NCBI GenBank assembly: GCA_964642855.1
Contig: CAZXSK010000021.1
Coordinates: 1 to 52,666 of the forward strand
Direction of reading: 5' to 3'
Length of the DNA: 52,666 bases
Source of the DNA: CAZXSK01 sp964642855
Lineage (GTDB): Bacteria; Planctomycetota; Phycisphaerae; SM23-33
The translations under genes and the position numbers were made by a program. The notes beneath the pieces were generated by a model that saw only the letters and a list, made by a program, of their open reading frames with translations, made no database searches and had not been told where the DNA came from. Shown here in pieces: positions 32,318 to 41,577 of this stretch (its first letter is position 1; the number at the start of each line of letters is the position of its first letter).

Positions 32318-33502
32318 ATGAAGCTGTCAAAACGAATTGAATCGGTCAGTGCAAGTGCCACCATCGCCATCACCGCCCGAGCGGCTGAACTCAAGGCCGA
32401 GGGCAAGGACGTCGTGAGCTTCGGCGCGGGCGAACCGGATTTCGACACGCCCGACTTCATCAAGAAGGCTGCCGAAGTCGCTCTGGACGAAGGGGACACC
32501 AAGTACACCCCGCGTCACGGCAAGGCGCTGGTCAATGCGATCCTCGACAAGCTCCAGCGGGAAAACGGCTTGGAGTACGCCCCGGAAGAAGTCGTGGTGA
32601 CCTTCGGCGGCAAGTACGGTGTCTTCTGCGCCTGCCAGGTGCTGCTGGACCCTGGTGATAAGGTCCTGATTCCCGCACCGTACTGGGTGAGCTATACAGA
32701 GGCAGTCCACCTTGCCGGCGGAGACGCTGTCACACTGGACACCTCTTTCGAGGACCGTTTCAAGATTACTCCCGACCAGATCCGCCAGCAAGGCCGGGAC
32801 GCCAAGCTGCTGATCCTCAACTCGCCCAGCAACCCCACCGGCGTAGCCTATACGCCCGATGAACTCCAGGCCATCGCCGATGCCGTGCTGGAGACCGATC
32901 TGCTCGTACTCTCCGACGAAATCTACGAGAAGCTCATCTATGGCGACACGAAGTTCGTGTCGTTCGCAGCGCTGGATGAACGCCTGAAGGAACGCACGCT
33001 CACGCTGAACGGGTTGAGCAAGACCTACGCCATGACCGGATGGAGGCTGGGCTGGTTGGCCGGTCCGAAGCAGGCCATTGGCGGCGTACGGCGGCTGATG
33101 AGCCACTCTACGACCAACCCGGTGAGCTTTGCCCAGGCGGGGGGGCTGGCCGCGTACACGCACCCGAAAGCGCCCGAGATCGTCGAGCAGCGCCGGCAGG
33201 AGTTCGAGAGTCGGGGCAAGCACATCGTCCAGCGCCTTCGGGCGATCCCCGAGGTCCGCTGTCTCGAGCCGGACGGGGCGTTCTACGTGTTCCCCGACAT
33301 CAGCGCACACTACGGCAAGACCATCGCAGGTGTCGAGGTAACCGACTCGTTGAGTTTCGCCAAGGCTGCCCTGGAGGGCGGGAATGTCGCGCTGGTTCCT
33401 GGCTCTGCCTTCGGTCAGGACCGCTGCGTGAGGTTGAGTTTCGCCACCAGCATGGAGCAGATCGACAAGGGCATAGACCGGCTGGAGAAGCTGCTCTCGT
33501 AG
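32318..33502 (+). CDS. aspC: Aspartate aminotransferase, class Ib (PLP)
   Basis: PLP-dependent transaminase that interconverts aspartate/2-oxoglutarate and oxaloacetate/glutamate; class Ib members may also use prephenate. It has 394 residues. Conserved segments: SFGAGEPDFDTP, KYTPRHGKALVNAI, NSPSNPTGVAYT, VLSDEIYEKLIY with the PLP-pyridine Asp, NGLSKTYAMTGWRLGW with the Schiff-base Lys, and a late VRLSFATS with the carboxylate-binding Arg. The ATG is preceded by GAGGAGAGGA. It is a single-gene unit between a promoter and a bidirectional terminator. Confidence 0.94.
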   Translation: MKLSKRIESVSASATIAITARAAELKAEGKDVVSFGAGEPDFDTPDFIKKAAEVALDEGDTKYTPRHGKALVNAILDKLQRENGLEYAPEEVVVTFGGKYGVFCACQVLLDPGDKVLIPAPYWVSYTEAVHLAGGDAVTLDTSFEDRFKITPDQIRQQGRDAKLLILNSPSNPTGVAYTPDELQAIADAVLETDLLVLSDEIYEKLIYGDTKFVSFAALDERLKERTLTLNGLSKTYAMTGWRLGWLAGPKQAIGGVRRLMSHSTTNPVSFAQAGGLAAYTHPKAPEIVEQRRQEFESRGKHIVQRLRAIPEVRCLEPDGAFYVFPDISAHYGKTIAGVEVTDSLSFAKAALEGGNVALVPGSAFGQDRCVRLSFATSMEQIDKGIDRLEKLLS

Positions 33503-33527
33503 TCTGCTGCCATTCGATGGAACGAAA

Positions 33528-33561
33528 AAGGCCCGTGTCCCGGCTAGGGGATGCGGGCCTT
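33528..33561. terminator. Bidirectional intrinsic terminator
   Basis: AAGGCCCG (33528-33535) pairs with CGGGCCTT (33554-33561). There is an A-run before and a T-rich stretch after the stem, so it can stop both aspC and the convergent TPR gene. Confidence 0.8.
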
Positions 33562-33584
33562 GCTTTACTGTCGGCCACCCGGAC

Positions 33585-35231
33585 TCACGTCTCTGCCGTG
33601 TGGATCCGATGCAGGCTTCGCCACGTAGCGGCGGCCGAGTCCATCAGCCCCATGATCTGCAACGAAAGGGCAAGTCCGGCGCGGATCTGGCCTTCGTCTT
33701 TCGAACCGGCCGAGGCGTGTTCCATCTGACGGATGGACTCCTCAAACTTCTCGCGGTCGGTGAAGAGCAGTCCGAGCTTGTAGTGCATCTCGATATGCTG
33801 CTGTTTGACGTCCAGCGCCCGTCGGAAGGCCTCGATACCCGCCTCGACTTTGCCCATTTCCTGGAGGGTGATGCCCAGTTTGACCATTGCCTGCACGTAC
33901 GTGGGCGCCAGCTTCGCCGCTTCTTGGAACTCCCTGCGAGCCTGGCGGAGCTTGCCCTGGCTGCGAAGCAGCACCCCGTAGCGATACCGCATGTCGGCAT
34001 GGCCCGGAGTGCGCTTGATCTGTTCGGCATGGCGTTCGACCTGCCTGTCGACCAGGGATTCGTTATCCAGATCGATCTCCGGAGCCGGGCCGTCCACGAT
34101 CGCACCGAAGCTTCTGGAGAACGTGTCAGCCAGTACAGCCTTGAGCTGGAGTCTGGCCATTTCGGTCATCAACAGGGTGCTGTTGGGTTCGACAGCCGCG
34201 GCGAGATCGAAGCTGTTCATCGCGTCGTCGACCTTGCCGGCTGCGTACTGGGCCACACCCATGCCCACGTAGTTGACCAATACGCGGTCGTTGAGATCCG
34301 CGGCTTGGTAGAAGGTTTCTGCGGCTTCTTCCCACCGGCCGAAAATCAGGTGGTGCGTGCCCAGCTTGACGGTGGCTTCGAGATAGTTCGGCTGAATTTC
34401 CAACGCTTGGAGATAGTGCTGCGTGGCCAGTTCGTCCTCGCCGACCTGGTCGTAGAGGTCGGCCAGCCTGACGTGCAGGTCGGCGAACGGTCCCTGTTCT
34501 TCGATCAGCGATTTGAGGCGATCGATTGCCTGCGTGACCTTGCCCTCGGAGACGAGTGCCTCGACCTGGTCGTCGACCAAGGCCCAGTTCTCCGGTTCAA
34601 TGACGATGGCCGATTCGAACTCCTCGACCGCCTGGTCGTGCATGCCGGCCCGATAGTACAGATGAGCGAGTGCCGTCCGGATTCGACCCTCCTGGGGCTC
34701 ATCGCGGCGCATCGCGAGATATTGCTCAATGGCCTCGCGGACATTTTCCTGCAGCAAGGCCACCGCTGCAAGCCGTTCGCGAGCGGGGAAGTAGGACGGG
34801 TCAAACTCGGTCGCCTGGCGATAGCTAAGCATGGCTGCGTCGGGCTGGCCGAGACGTTCGAGACAGAATCCCAACGCAAACAGAACCGGTGCCTGGCCCG
34901 ATTCCAGATCATCGGCGGCCCGAAGGTGGGTGATTGCGCTTTCGAGGTCTCCTTTTCGCTCCCACGCCGACGCCAGGGCAAGCCGGGCCGGCAGAAACTC
35001 CGGATGACGCTGGCAGACGGATTCCAAGACCTCGATGCTCTTGTCCAGCGCTTCCTCGCGGAGATGCGCCAAGCCAAGTTCCAGACCCACTTCAGGCAGG
35101 TCGGGCTGGTTGGCCCAGCCTTTCGCGAGTTCCTCGGTCGAATGCGACGGCGACGACCAGTAGTAACTGCGCAGGATGTCATCGAGTTCCTGGTTCAGCC
35201 CACGTCCCAGGAGTTCGAGCAGATGACTCAC
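33585..35231 (-). CDS. Tetratricopeptide repeat protein
   Basis: A 548-residue TPR protein without a signal peptide, likely a cytosolic scaffold. At least ten TPR units are visible, for instance PVLFALGFCLERLGQPDAAM, IRTALAHLYYRAGMHDQAVE, LHVRLADLYDQVGEDELATQ, MRYRYGVLLRSQGKLRQAR and MHYKLGLLFTDREKFEESI. They fall in two blocks separated by an insert around residues 385-420 (IVDGPAPEIDLDNESLVDRQ). The start codon is GTG with GGGAGAGG just before it. It is convergent with aspC. The partner is unknown. Confidence 0.9.
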   Translation of the reverse strand: MSHLLELLGRGLNQELDDILRSYYWSSPSHSTEELAKGWANQPDLPEVGLELGLAHLREEALDKSIEVLESVCQRHPEFLPARLALASAWERKGDLESAITHLRAADDLESGQAPVLFALGFCLERLGQPDAAMLSYRQATEFDPSYFPARERLAAVALLQENVREAIEQYLAMRRDEPQEGRIRTALAHLYYRAGMHDQAVEEFESAIVIEPENWALVDDQVEALVSEGKVTQAIDRLKSLIEEQGPFADLHVRLADLYDQVGEDELATQHYLQALEIQPNYLEATVKLGTHHLIFGRWEEAAETFYQAADLNDRVLVNYVGMGVAQYAAGKVDDAMNSFDLAAAVEPNSTLLMTEMARLQLKAVLADTFSRSFGAIVDGPAPEIDLDNESLVDRQVERHAEQIKRTPGHADMRYRYGVLLRSQGKLRQARREFQEAAKLAPTYVQAMVKLGITLQEMGKVEAGIEAFRRALDVKQQHIEMHYKLGLLFTDREKFEESIRQMEHASAGSKDEGQIRAGLALSLQIMGLMDSAAATWRSLHRIHTAET

Positions 35232-35534
35232 GTACCTCTCCCTCGATCAAGTGGACCCGCAAGCCCGGCCTGGGTCAGGCCGGCACAGGTAGCCGCCCGA
35301 AGACTCCTCCATGGGCGGGTCCTGTCTGCTTGCCCGTACGGGTGCTGTGTGCCTGCAATCACCTGGTATTCTCATCGGCATACCGCGAGAGGTGATCTAG
35401 CTTTGACCGGCGGCAAGAGGGAGTTTTTTTGGCTCAATTTAGCGCAAAATAAGCGATGAAATAGCATTACGCGAAAGGCGGGAGGCCGATAACCGCAGGG
35501 CACGCAGGCAGGCAAACAGGGCAGCTCGCTCTTG
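35232..35534. other. Intergenic region, about 300 bases
   Basis: It lies between the SPOR lipoprotein and TPR genes, both on the minus strand. It is partly AT-rich (35395-35470) and should hold the TPR-gene promoter. I see no RNA gene or clear terminator. Confidence 0.4.
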
Positions 35535-36338
35535 TCAGCGCGTCACGTCGACGTAGGCGTCCGAGCGGATGGCCTTGACATCGTCCAGCCTGGCCATGGC
35601 TGCTTCCATCGTTTCATACCGCCCAACCTGTACGAGGTACCACAACCTGCTCTGACGGACCTCCACGAGCACCTCCGCGGCGAAGCCCTTGTCCTTGAGC
35701 TCACCGGCAGCGGACAGGGCGTAGCGGCGGTTCTGGTACAGCCCAGCCCGTATGGTCCACGCCTCGGCGGACATGCGGTCCAGGGACCGCTTGGCAAGCT
35801 CGCTGCCCTTGAAGTAGAAATTGACATGACCAAACTGCGCGTCAGCGTCCCGCCAGCGTCCCTGACGCTGCAAGACGCAGCCGAGACGGTAGTACAACTG
35901 GTCCGCTGGAGGAGAGTTCGGGTCCACCAGTTCCAAGGCCTGCCGGGCATAGCGTCCGGAAGCCTGAAGACTCCCTTCCCGGTAGGCAATCTCGGCAAGC
36001 TGCGTCTGGGCGTAGGCCTTGACGCGGTCAGTATTCGCTTCCGCCACGGCTTGCTGGAAATCCACGGCGGCGGCGTCGTAATTCCGCAGGCGGTACTTGG
36101 CCATGCCTCGCAGATAGAAGGCTTGGTCGCGCCCGAGGGATTTGGGATTCTCCGCAAGAAAGCGCGTGGTGAGGGAAATGGTCCTATGCCGATCGTTGCG
36201 GGACAGGGCGCTGTTGGCCTCGTTGAGCAGTTCCCTGGCCTGGGGGGTCATGCCGGCCTCGCAGCCGGCTATAAGCACCAAGGCCGCCAGGACGGCCAAC
36301 ACATTCGAGAACCTTGGCTTGTGCGATCCGAAGATCAT
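35535..36338 (-). CDS. Lipoprotein with TPR-like repeats and a SPOR-like C-terminus
   Basis: A 267-residue predicted lipoprotein; the hydrophobic N-terminal segment ends in the lipobox IAGC near residue 26. Residues about 35-165 are helical repeats of TPR type (ALSRNDRHRTISLTTRFLAE, AFYLRGMAKYRLRNYDAAAV, LYYRLGCVLQRQGRWRDADA). The last 70 residues (WTIRAGLYQNRRYALSAAGE, then WYLVQVGRYETMEAAMARL) have the two-strand/helix pattern of a SPOR domain, which binds denuded peptidoglycan at division sites. A role in the cell envelope or division is inferred. Planctomycetes have unusual walls, so this deserves caution. Confidence 0.83.
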   Translation of the reverse strand: MIFGSHKPRFSNVLAVLAALVLIAGCEAGMTPQARELLNEANSALSRNDRHRTISLTTRFLAENPKSLGRDQAFYLRGMAKYRLRNYDAAAVDFQQAVAEANTDRVKAYAQTQLAEIAYREGSLQASGRYARQALELVDPNSPPADQLYYRLGCVLQRQGRWRDADAQFGHVNFYFKGSELAKRSLDRMSAEAWTIRAGLYQNRRYALSAAGELKDKGFAAEVLVEVRQSRLWYLVQVGRYETMEAAMARLDDVKAIRSDAYVDVTR

Positions 36339-36559
36339 GGCTCACCATCCTTGCCTTGTCCGAAGGCCCCCGAAGGTCGAGTCCTTTCCATCGTCGTCGA
36401 GGGCAGGTATCATGAGAACGCAACTCGTACCATACGCATCGCGGGCAGCCGCGCCAAGATCGCAACAAGCCACGGCAACCGGGCCGATGCTTTGCTCAGG
36501 CGGCCGGGGGAATTCGGGCCCAACTGCCCCACGGCCTATGATGATGCAAGGAGATTGGC

Positions 36560-37594
36560 ATGAAGGCAGCAGTCATTCACCATCACGGCGATGTTGACCA
36601 GATTCGGGTGGAAGACATCCCAAAACCATCGCCCGGTCCCGGAGAGGTGCTTGTGAGCGTCCGGGCTGCGGCCCTGAACCACCTGGACGTCTGGGTCCGT
36701 ATGGGCGGGCGGACCTCTCTGCAGATGCCTCACGTGCTCGGCTCCGATGCGTCCGGGGTGGTCGCCGAGGTCGGCGATCGCGTGGAAGGCCTGGAGGTCG
36801 GGCAGGAAGTGATCCTCAACCCGGGGCTCAGTTGCGGGCAGTGCGAGTTCTGCCGGGCGGGGGAAGACAGCATGTGCGCTTCCTACGGTATCGTGGGACT
36901 GACCCGGCCCGGGACATTCGCCCAGCACGCCGTTGTGCCTGCGCTGTGTGTCAACGCCAAGCCGAATTTCCTGAGTTTCGAAGAAGCGGCTGCTCTTCCG
37001 CTCTCGTGGCTGACGGCGTATCGCATGTTGATTACCCGCGCGAAGATGAAACCGGGCGAGACGGTGTTGATCCACGGCATCGGGGGTGGGGTGGCGATTG
37101 ATGCGCTGCAGCTGACCAAGGCTGCGGGGGGAGTTGCCATCGTTACCTCCTCGCACGACTGGAAGCTCGATCGTGCCCGGCAGTTGGGCGCTCACGAGAC
37201 GATCAACTACGCGACGGAAGACGTCGCAGCCCGTACGCGTGAGCTCACCGGCGGGCGGGGGGTGGATATCTGTTTCGATACCGTCGGAGAGGCGACGTGG
37301 CAGGCCAATTTCCAGGCTGCGCGCAAAGGCGGGCGTATCGTCCATTGCGGCGTGACCACCGGCGCCACGGCCGAGGTCAATATACAGCAGCTCTACTGGA
37401 ACCAGCTTACGGTGCTGGGCTCGACGATGGGCAGCCGGGAGGATTTCCGGCAGATGATCGCGCTGGTCTCGGCTGCGGAGATCAAGCCCGTCATCGACTC
37501 GACAGCTCCGCTGGAGGAGATCGTATCGCTTACGCAGCGAATGGAAGCGGGAGACCAGTTCGGCAAGCTCGTGCTGACGATCCCGCAGGAGTAG
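36560..37594 (+). CDS. Medium-chain zinc-type alcohol dehydrogenase / quinone oxidoreductase-like protein
   Basis: NAD(P)H-dependent oxidoreductase of the MDR superfamily, 344 residues. The GroES-like part has PGPGEVLVSVRAAALNHLDVWVR and VLGSDASGVVAEVG. A structural-zinc loop is present (CGQCEFCRAGEDSMC, four Cys). The Rossmann half has VLIHGIGGGVAIDALQL and DICFDTVGEATW. The catalytic-zinc Cys of classical alcohol dehydrogenases is replaced in NHLDVW, so it is closer to the quinone-oxidoreductase-like branch that keeps only the structural site. AAGGAG lies six bases before the ATG. A small zinc-finger gene follows after 15 bases. Confidence 0.9.
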   Translation: MKAAVIHHHGDVDQIRVEDIPKPSPGPGEVLVSVRAAALNHLDVWVRMGGRTSLQMPHVLGSDASGVVAEVGDRVEGLEVGQEVILNPGLSCGQCEFCRAGEDSMCASYGIVGLTRPGTFAQHAVVPALCVNAKPNFLSFEEAAALPLSWLTAYRMLITRAKMKPGETVLIHGIGGGVAIDALQLTKAAGGVAIVTSSHDWKLDRARQLGAHETINYATEDVAARTRELTGGRGVDICFDTVGEATWQANFQAARKGGRIVHCGVTTGATAEVNIQQLYWNQLTVLGSTMGSREDFRQMIALVSAAEIKPVIDSTAPLEEIVSLTQRMEAGDQFGKLVLTIPQE

Positions 37595-37609
37595 ACGGGA
37601 GGTAAGGGC

Positions 37610-37930
37610 ATGGCCAGGAAACGTGGCCCCAAAGGCCGGAGCACACGCGCCGGCTCGACCCAGCATTCCAACAAGAAGAAGCCCCGTGGATTCGTATGTC
37701 CCAATTGCGGCAAGCTCGTGCGGGGCAGGAACCATCTCTGTTCGGTAGAAGAGCCCGATCTGGACCTGGCGCATTGCATGTTCCGGGGCCAGCCCGCGCA
37801 GCGGTACGCCGGCGCGCCGCCGGAAGACATGAGATATGCCTGCATGAGTTGTGGCCGGCTTACGCCGTTCCGCGACGGGGTGTGCGACCCCGAGCCGATC
37901 GAAGGCCCGCCGGATATCCAGGACCTGTAA
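37610..37930 (+). CDS. Small double zinc-finger protein
   Basis: A 106-residue protein that I do not recognise by name. The first 25 residues are very basic (ARKRGPKGRSTRAGSTQHSN). Two Cys sets follow: CPNCGK...HLC and CMSCGR...GVC, each consistent with a zinc ribbon. The C-terminus is acidic. The basic head plus ribbons suggests a nucleic-acid binding role, which is inference. The ATG has GGGAGG upstream and lies 15 bases behind the MDR gene, so the two are likely co-transcribed. Confidence 0.8.
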   Translation: MARKRGPKGRSTRAGSTQHSNKKKPRGFVCPNCGKLVRGRNHLCSVEEPDLDLAHCMFRGQPAQRYAGAPPEDMRYACMSCGRLTPFRDGVCDPEPIEGPPDIQDL

Positions 37931-38011
37931 CAGCCACTAGGGCGACACGGAGGTCTCTCTCGCTGGTGACGTGCGGACCTGTGCTCGTCGCTTACTTGCG
38001 GCCGGAGCCTG

Positions 38012-38596
38012 TCATCGATAGATGTTCGTGCGGAGGGCGTCGCGGAGTGTCGGGCCTTGTCGTCGTGTGTAGTGAGCCCGCTCTACCAATAGCCACACCA
38101 GGAACACCGTCCAGATCAGCACTGCGATGGGGATGCTCACGGCCAGGGAGATCGAACTGACCTGCTGCAGTCCCGTGCGCTGGACCTCGGTGTTCGGGTC
38201 CATCATCGGGCTGATCAGTTCGGTGTAGCTTCGGTGGATGTCGTAGGAGACCAGGACGGCTCCCAGAGAAGCTGCTGCCAGTTGGAGAAATGCGGTAAGC
38301 CAGCCCCAGGAGATGCTGATCCGCTGGCGGGAGGACAGCACCACCAGCAGCAGCGAACCCGCCAGCCAGACCATGCCCACCACGTCAATGGCAACCCCAG
38401 CGTCGACGAAGACATACCGGACCCATTCGGTCAGGAGCGATATGTTGGCATCGAAGCCGGCGAGAGCATCGATGAGGTCGCTGACCATCGCACGCGTGGT
38501 CCCAGCCACCAGAGCCCAAACAAGATAGGCTACCCCCGCGAATCCCACGGACAGGCCCACGTCCAATCGGGTTGTTCGACGAACACGGCCTAGCAT
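38012..38596 (-). CDS. Integral membrane protein, four predicted helices
   Basis: A 194-residue protein with four hydrophobic segments at about residues 13-33, 62-86, 94-117 and 148-170. The basic N-terminus (MLGRVRRTTR) puts it inside by the positive-inside rule. Loops contain a short charged SSRQRIS, and the C-terminus is basic (RRQGPTLRDALRTNIYR). I see no catalytic motif and no family I can name. The ATG lacks a convincing ribosome-binding site, so the start is tentative. It stands alone between convergent and unrelated genes. Confidence 0.75.
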   Translation of the reverse strand: MLGRVRRTTRLDVGLSVGFAGVAYLVWALVAGTTRAMVSDLIDALAGFDANISLLTEWVRYVFVDAGVAIDVVGMVWLAGSLLLVVLSSRQRISISWGWLTAFLQLAAASLGAVLVSYDIHRSYTELISPMMDPNTEVQRTGLQQVSSISLAVSIPIAVLIWTVFLVWLLVERAHYTRRQGPTLRDALRTNIYR

Positions 38597-38706
38597 GGGA
38601 ATTCATTTAAGCGATCATTCCCCCTTCGGTCAAAAGAAGAATCGCCAGGATCGCCCCTGACTTGGAGACAACGTGCAATCGGGGTCGACATCCGAGGTGG
38701 GTTCCG

Positions 38707-41280
38707 TCAGATCAGACCCTTGCGTTTTCGGACCGCCCATTCGACGCACATCATCGCCAGGATCGCTCCCAGCAGCCACCAGCGGTAGTCTTTTCCGAGC
38801 TCTTCGCGTTCGAACTGCTCGACACGACGGGGCCTGGTGGTGATCCTGAGTTCCTCCAGCAGTTCGGGCAGCTCGGCCAGTCGGACGAACAGCCCGTTGC
38901 TTTCCGAGGCCATCCTGCGAAGCAGGTCGAAATTCGCCAGAACGTCCAGCGACTCCAGATCGCGGAAGACGACTTCGAAGCGATGCTCCGCCTTGAGTTC
39001 CTTGTCCTCAACCATGTGGGAGATGTGCAACTGGTAGACGCCCTCTTTCTGCACGGAAGCGGCGGGCAACGTGCCCCGGAAGGAGGTCTCGCCCGGCCGG
39101 AGGGTAAGCGGGGTTCGCCCGCCGTCCGGATCGACCAGCTCAATCCGCGGGTTTTCGCTGAGCAGCGGACGGCCGAATGCGTCCTCCACCCCTGCGGTCA
39201 CCTCCACGACATCCACGCCCTTGCCCAGGCGCCGCAGGTCATAGGTTGGCTGGTCGGTGGCGATCCAGATGTTCCCCCGCGGGGCAGCGAGGTACAGCCC
39301 GACCTGTCGCCAGAAGCGTTTCTGCATTTCGGGGGTTTCTTCGTCGGGGGTCAGCACCCAGCGATAGGTCGTGTCGAAGGCGATGGCGAGGGTCCTGCCC
39401 GCGCCAACCTTCTGGCGAACGATCATCGGTGCCCCGTCCCCGGACTCCGCCAACACGGTCGCTCCGAGCTTGACCCCGGCCAGGCGGTTGGCCCCGGGCA
39501 GCGGACGTAGCTTCCGCCAGGGGTCGGCTACCTCGCCCTTCGGGCCGATGCGCATCAGGTCGACCTTGGCGCCCTGGTCTGTCGGAATCACCTTGATCGG
39601 GCCCTTGATCTGGCCGGTGGAGGCCTGCAGGTCGACCGGCATGATGTCACGGATGGCCTTGGGCCAGTTGCCCTGCCCAAATGTGTCAGTCCCACCGATC
39701 ATGCAGAGGCCCTTGCCGTGTTTGGTGACCATTTCGGCAAGGATCTCCAGCTGCCTGTCGGTGAAGTTCGCCGCCTGCACGTCACCCAGGATCACCGCGT
39801 GATAGCGCAGCCAGTCCTCCATCTTCTCGCCCAGGGGCGACTGCTGTCCCTGTCCCAATGGTTGGGTGAAGATATGGCGGTCGACGGTGATTCGCCTTCC
39901 GCTGGCCAGCGCCTGGGTGATGAACTTGACCTCGAAACGGATCTTTCCTTCCACGTAGAGAATGCGGATGCCGGTGTCCCGAACCTGCACCAGCTTGTCG
40001 GCGGAGAACTTGCCCGTCAGGTCGCGGGGCTTTTCGCCCTGGATCTCCGCCTTGACGGCCAGCCTGTGATAGCCGGTCTTGGTGGGAACGTGTTCGAACC
40101 GCGCGGTGAGAGTCTGATTGTTCTCCGATGCGGTGATGGTCTTGGTACCCACCTCCTCGTCGCCGAAGGTGCAGGTGAGCTTGATCTCCGTGCCCGCCAG
40201 ACCGATCGCATCGATCGCTGCGGTTATCGGCAGGCGGTTGAAAGCTTCGACCTGGTCCGGAGCGGCTACGTTGCGGAGATTGAGCTGGTGGGTCGCCTGG
40301 GTGACCGTGTCCCATCCGACGCCGACCGTGTAGACCGGGATATTCCGTGAGGCCATCAGGCGGGCGAATTTCTCGGGTGTGACCACATCCGCCGTGTTGT
40401 TGCAGCCATCGGACAGCAGGATCAAGGCGACGACGTCCCGACGGGCGGTAGCGAACTGCCCGAATGCACTGGCGCCGGAATCCCCCAATGCCGTGGCGGG
40501 TCCATCGGGTTCGACCAGCATCGAGTCGATCGTCTCATTTTCGGCAAGCGGGACCGTTCGCCGGGAAGACACGTCGAAGGTGAACAGCTCCAGTTCGGAC
40601 TGCTCGGCGATTTCCTCGAGGGAGTCATCCTGGTCTCGCAGCGCCTGCCTGACAGCTGCGATCCGCGCGATCGGTTCAACCTCCGGGTCGATTTCCGTCG
40701 AGCGGTAGTCCAGGGGCATGTCTCTGCGGCTCATCGAGCCCGACAGGTCCACCCCGACCAGGGCGATGCCGCGGACTTCTTTCTCCGTGCGGCGTTCGAT
40801 CTTGGGGCCCAGTGTCCAGAGAGTCAGCAGCAGAATGATCAGTACGCGAAGGGCGAGGAACACAGCCTTGACCTTGCGTTTCACTGGAGTGGTAGTGCGC
40901 GAGTAGCTGCGGAAAGACCAGAGCACGGCCACGGCCCCGAGGGTGATCACCCCGCCGCCGGGAATCCATCGGGCAGTCAGCACGGCACACGTGGCGATCA
41001 GCGTGCCGCGAAGGCCCGCAAGGACCAGCCAGCCTGCCGTGCCGCTTCGCCCGGGAGCGATGCCGGACATGAGTTGATACCCCGCTGCGGCGAGCGAGAC
41101 TACCGGCCCGGCGGCGATGGAGACAACGGCGGCCAGGGGTCCCCACGCGTTCCGCGTCCGCCGCCAGGACCGCAGCAACAGCGCCCCGGCTTCCAGCGTG
41201 AGCAGGCCGGCTGCCAGGGCCGTCAACAGCACCGGCCAGGCGGGTGGCTCGAGGACGATCTGGACTGCCTGCAGTTGCAT
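38707..41280 (-). CDS. Membrane protein with VWA and glutamine-amidotransferase-like domains
   Basis: An 857-residue protein with about five N-terminal transmembrane helices (within residues 10-160) and one at the C-terminus (WWLLGAILAMMCVEWAV). Residues about 172-340 are a von Willebrand factor A domain: VGVDLSGSMS (MIDAS DxSxS), followed by a MIDAS-like ILLSDG. The 430-650 region resembles the ThuA/class I glutamine-amidotransferase-like fold (RILYVEGKIRFEVKF, VILGDV, GLCMIGGTDTFGQGNW). The usual nucleophile Cys is replaced by Gly/Thr here, so it is probably not a true amidotransferase. Such proteins in planctomycetes occur near MoxR ATPases; none is in this window. AGGAG precedes the ATG. 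Confidence 0.82.
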   Translation of the reverse strand: MQLQAVQIVLEPPAWPVLLTALAAGLLTLEAGALLLRSWRRTRNAWGPLAAVVSIAAGPVVSLAAAGYQLMSGIAPGRSGTAGWLVLAGLRGTLIATCAVLTARWIPGGGVITLGAVAVLWSFRSYSRTTTPVKRKVKAVFLALRVLIILLLTLWTLGPKIERRTEKEVRGIALVGVDLSGSMSRRDMPLDYRSTEIDPEVEPIARIAAVRQALRDQDDSLEEIAEQSELELFTFDVSSRRTVPLAENETIDSMLVEPDGPATALGDSGASAFGQFATARRDVVALILLSDGCNNTADVVTPEKFARLMASRNIPVYTVGVGWDTVTQATHQLNLRNVAAPDQVEAFNRLPITAAIDAIGLAGTEIKLTCTFGDEEVGTKTITASENNQTLTARFEHVPTKTGYHRLAVKAEIQGEKPRDLTGKFSADKLVQVRDTGIRILYVEGKIRFEVKFITQALASGRRITVDRHIFTQPLGQGQQSPLGEKMEDWLRYHAVILGDVQAANFTDRQLEILAEMVTKHGKGLCMIGGTDTFGQGNWPKAIRDIMPVDLQASTGQIKGPIKVIPTDQGAKVDLMRIGPKGEVADPWRKLRPLPGANRLAGVKLGATVLAESGDGAPMIVRQKVGAGRTLAIAFDTTYRWVLTPDEETPEMQKRFWRQVGLYLAAPRGNIWIATDQPTYDLRRLGKGVDVVEVTAGVEDAFGRPLLSENPRIELVDPDGGRTPLTLRPGETSFRGTLPAASVQKEGVYQLHISHMVEDKELKAEHRFEVVFRDLESLDVLANFDLLRRMASESNGLFVRLAELPELLEELRITTRPRRVEQFEREELGKDYRWWLLGAILAMMCVEWAVRKRKGLI

Positions 41281-41437
41281 AGCGCTCCTGAAATCCGTCG
41301 GGTAGCGATCGAAGGGGGACAGGATAACCGCAGATCGGGGTCGGGTTCCACAGGTTATCCTCCGGGGTCTGCGATGGGGTACCAGCGCGGTGCCTGTCCC
41401 CGGGATCGCGACGTGACACCAAAGAGATAAATCCTTA

Positions 41438-41466
41438 TTGACAGGTACGAAAAGATCGCGTATAAG
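41438..41466 (+). promoter_or_regulatory. Promoter of pckG
   Basis: A near-consensus pair: TTGACA (41438-41443), 17-base spacer and TATAAG (41461-41466), 111 bases before the pckG start. It is the best sigma-70 promoter in the window. Confidence 0.85.
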
Positions 41467-41577
41467 ACCCGCTCGGCCCGCTGGATCGCAGACTATCGCT
41501 GCGCGCTGGCGGGTTGTCTCGCTGCCTGCCGGGCAGTCTGTCCTTCATCAGAATTCCCCCAAACGGACGAGAGGACC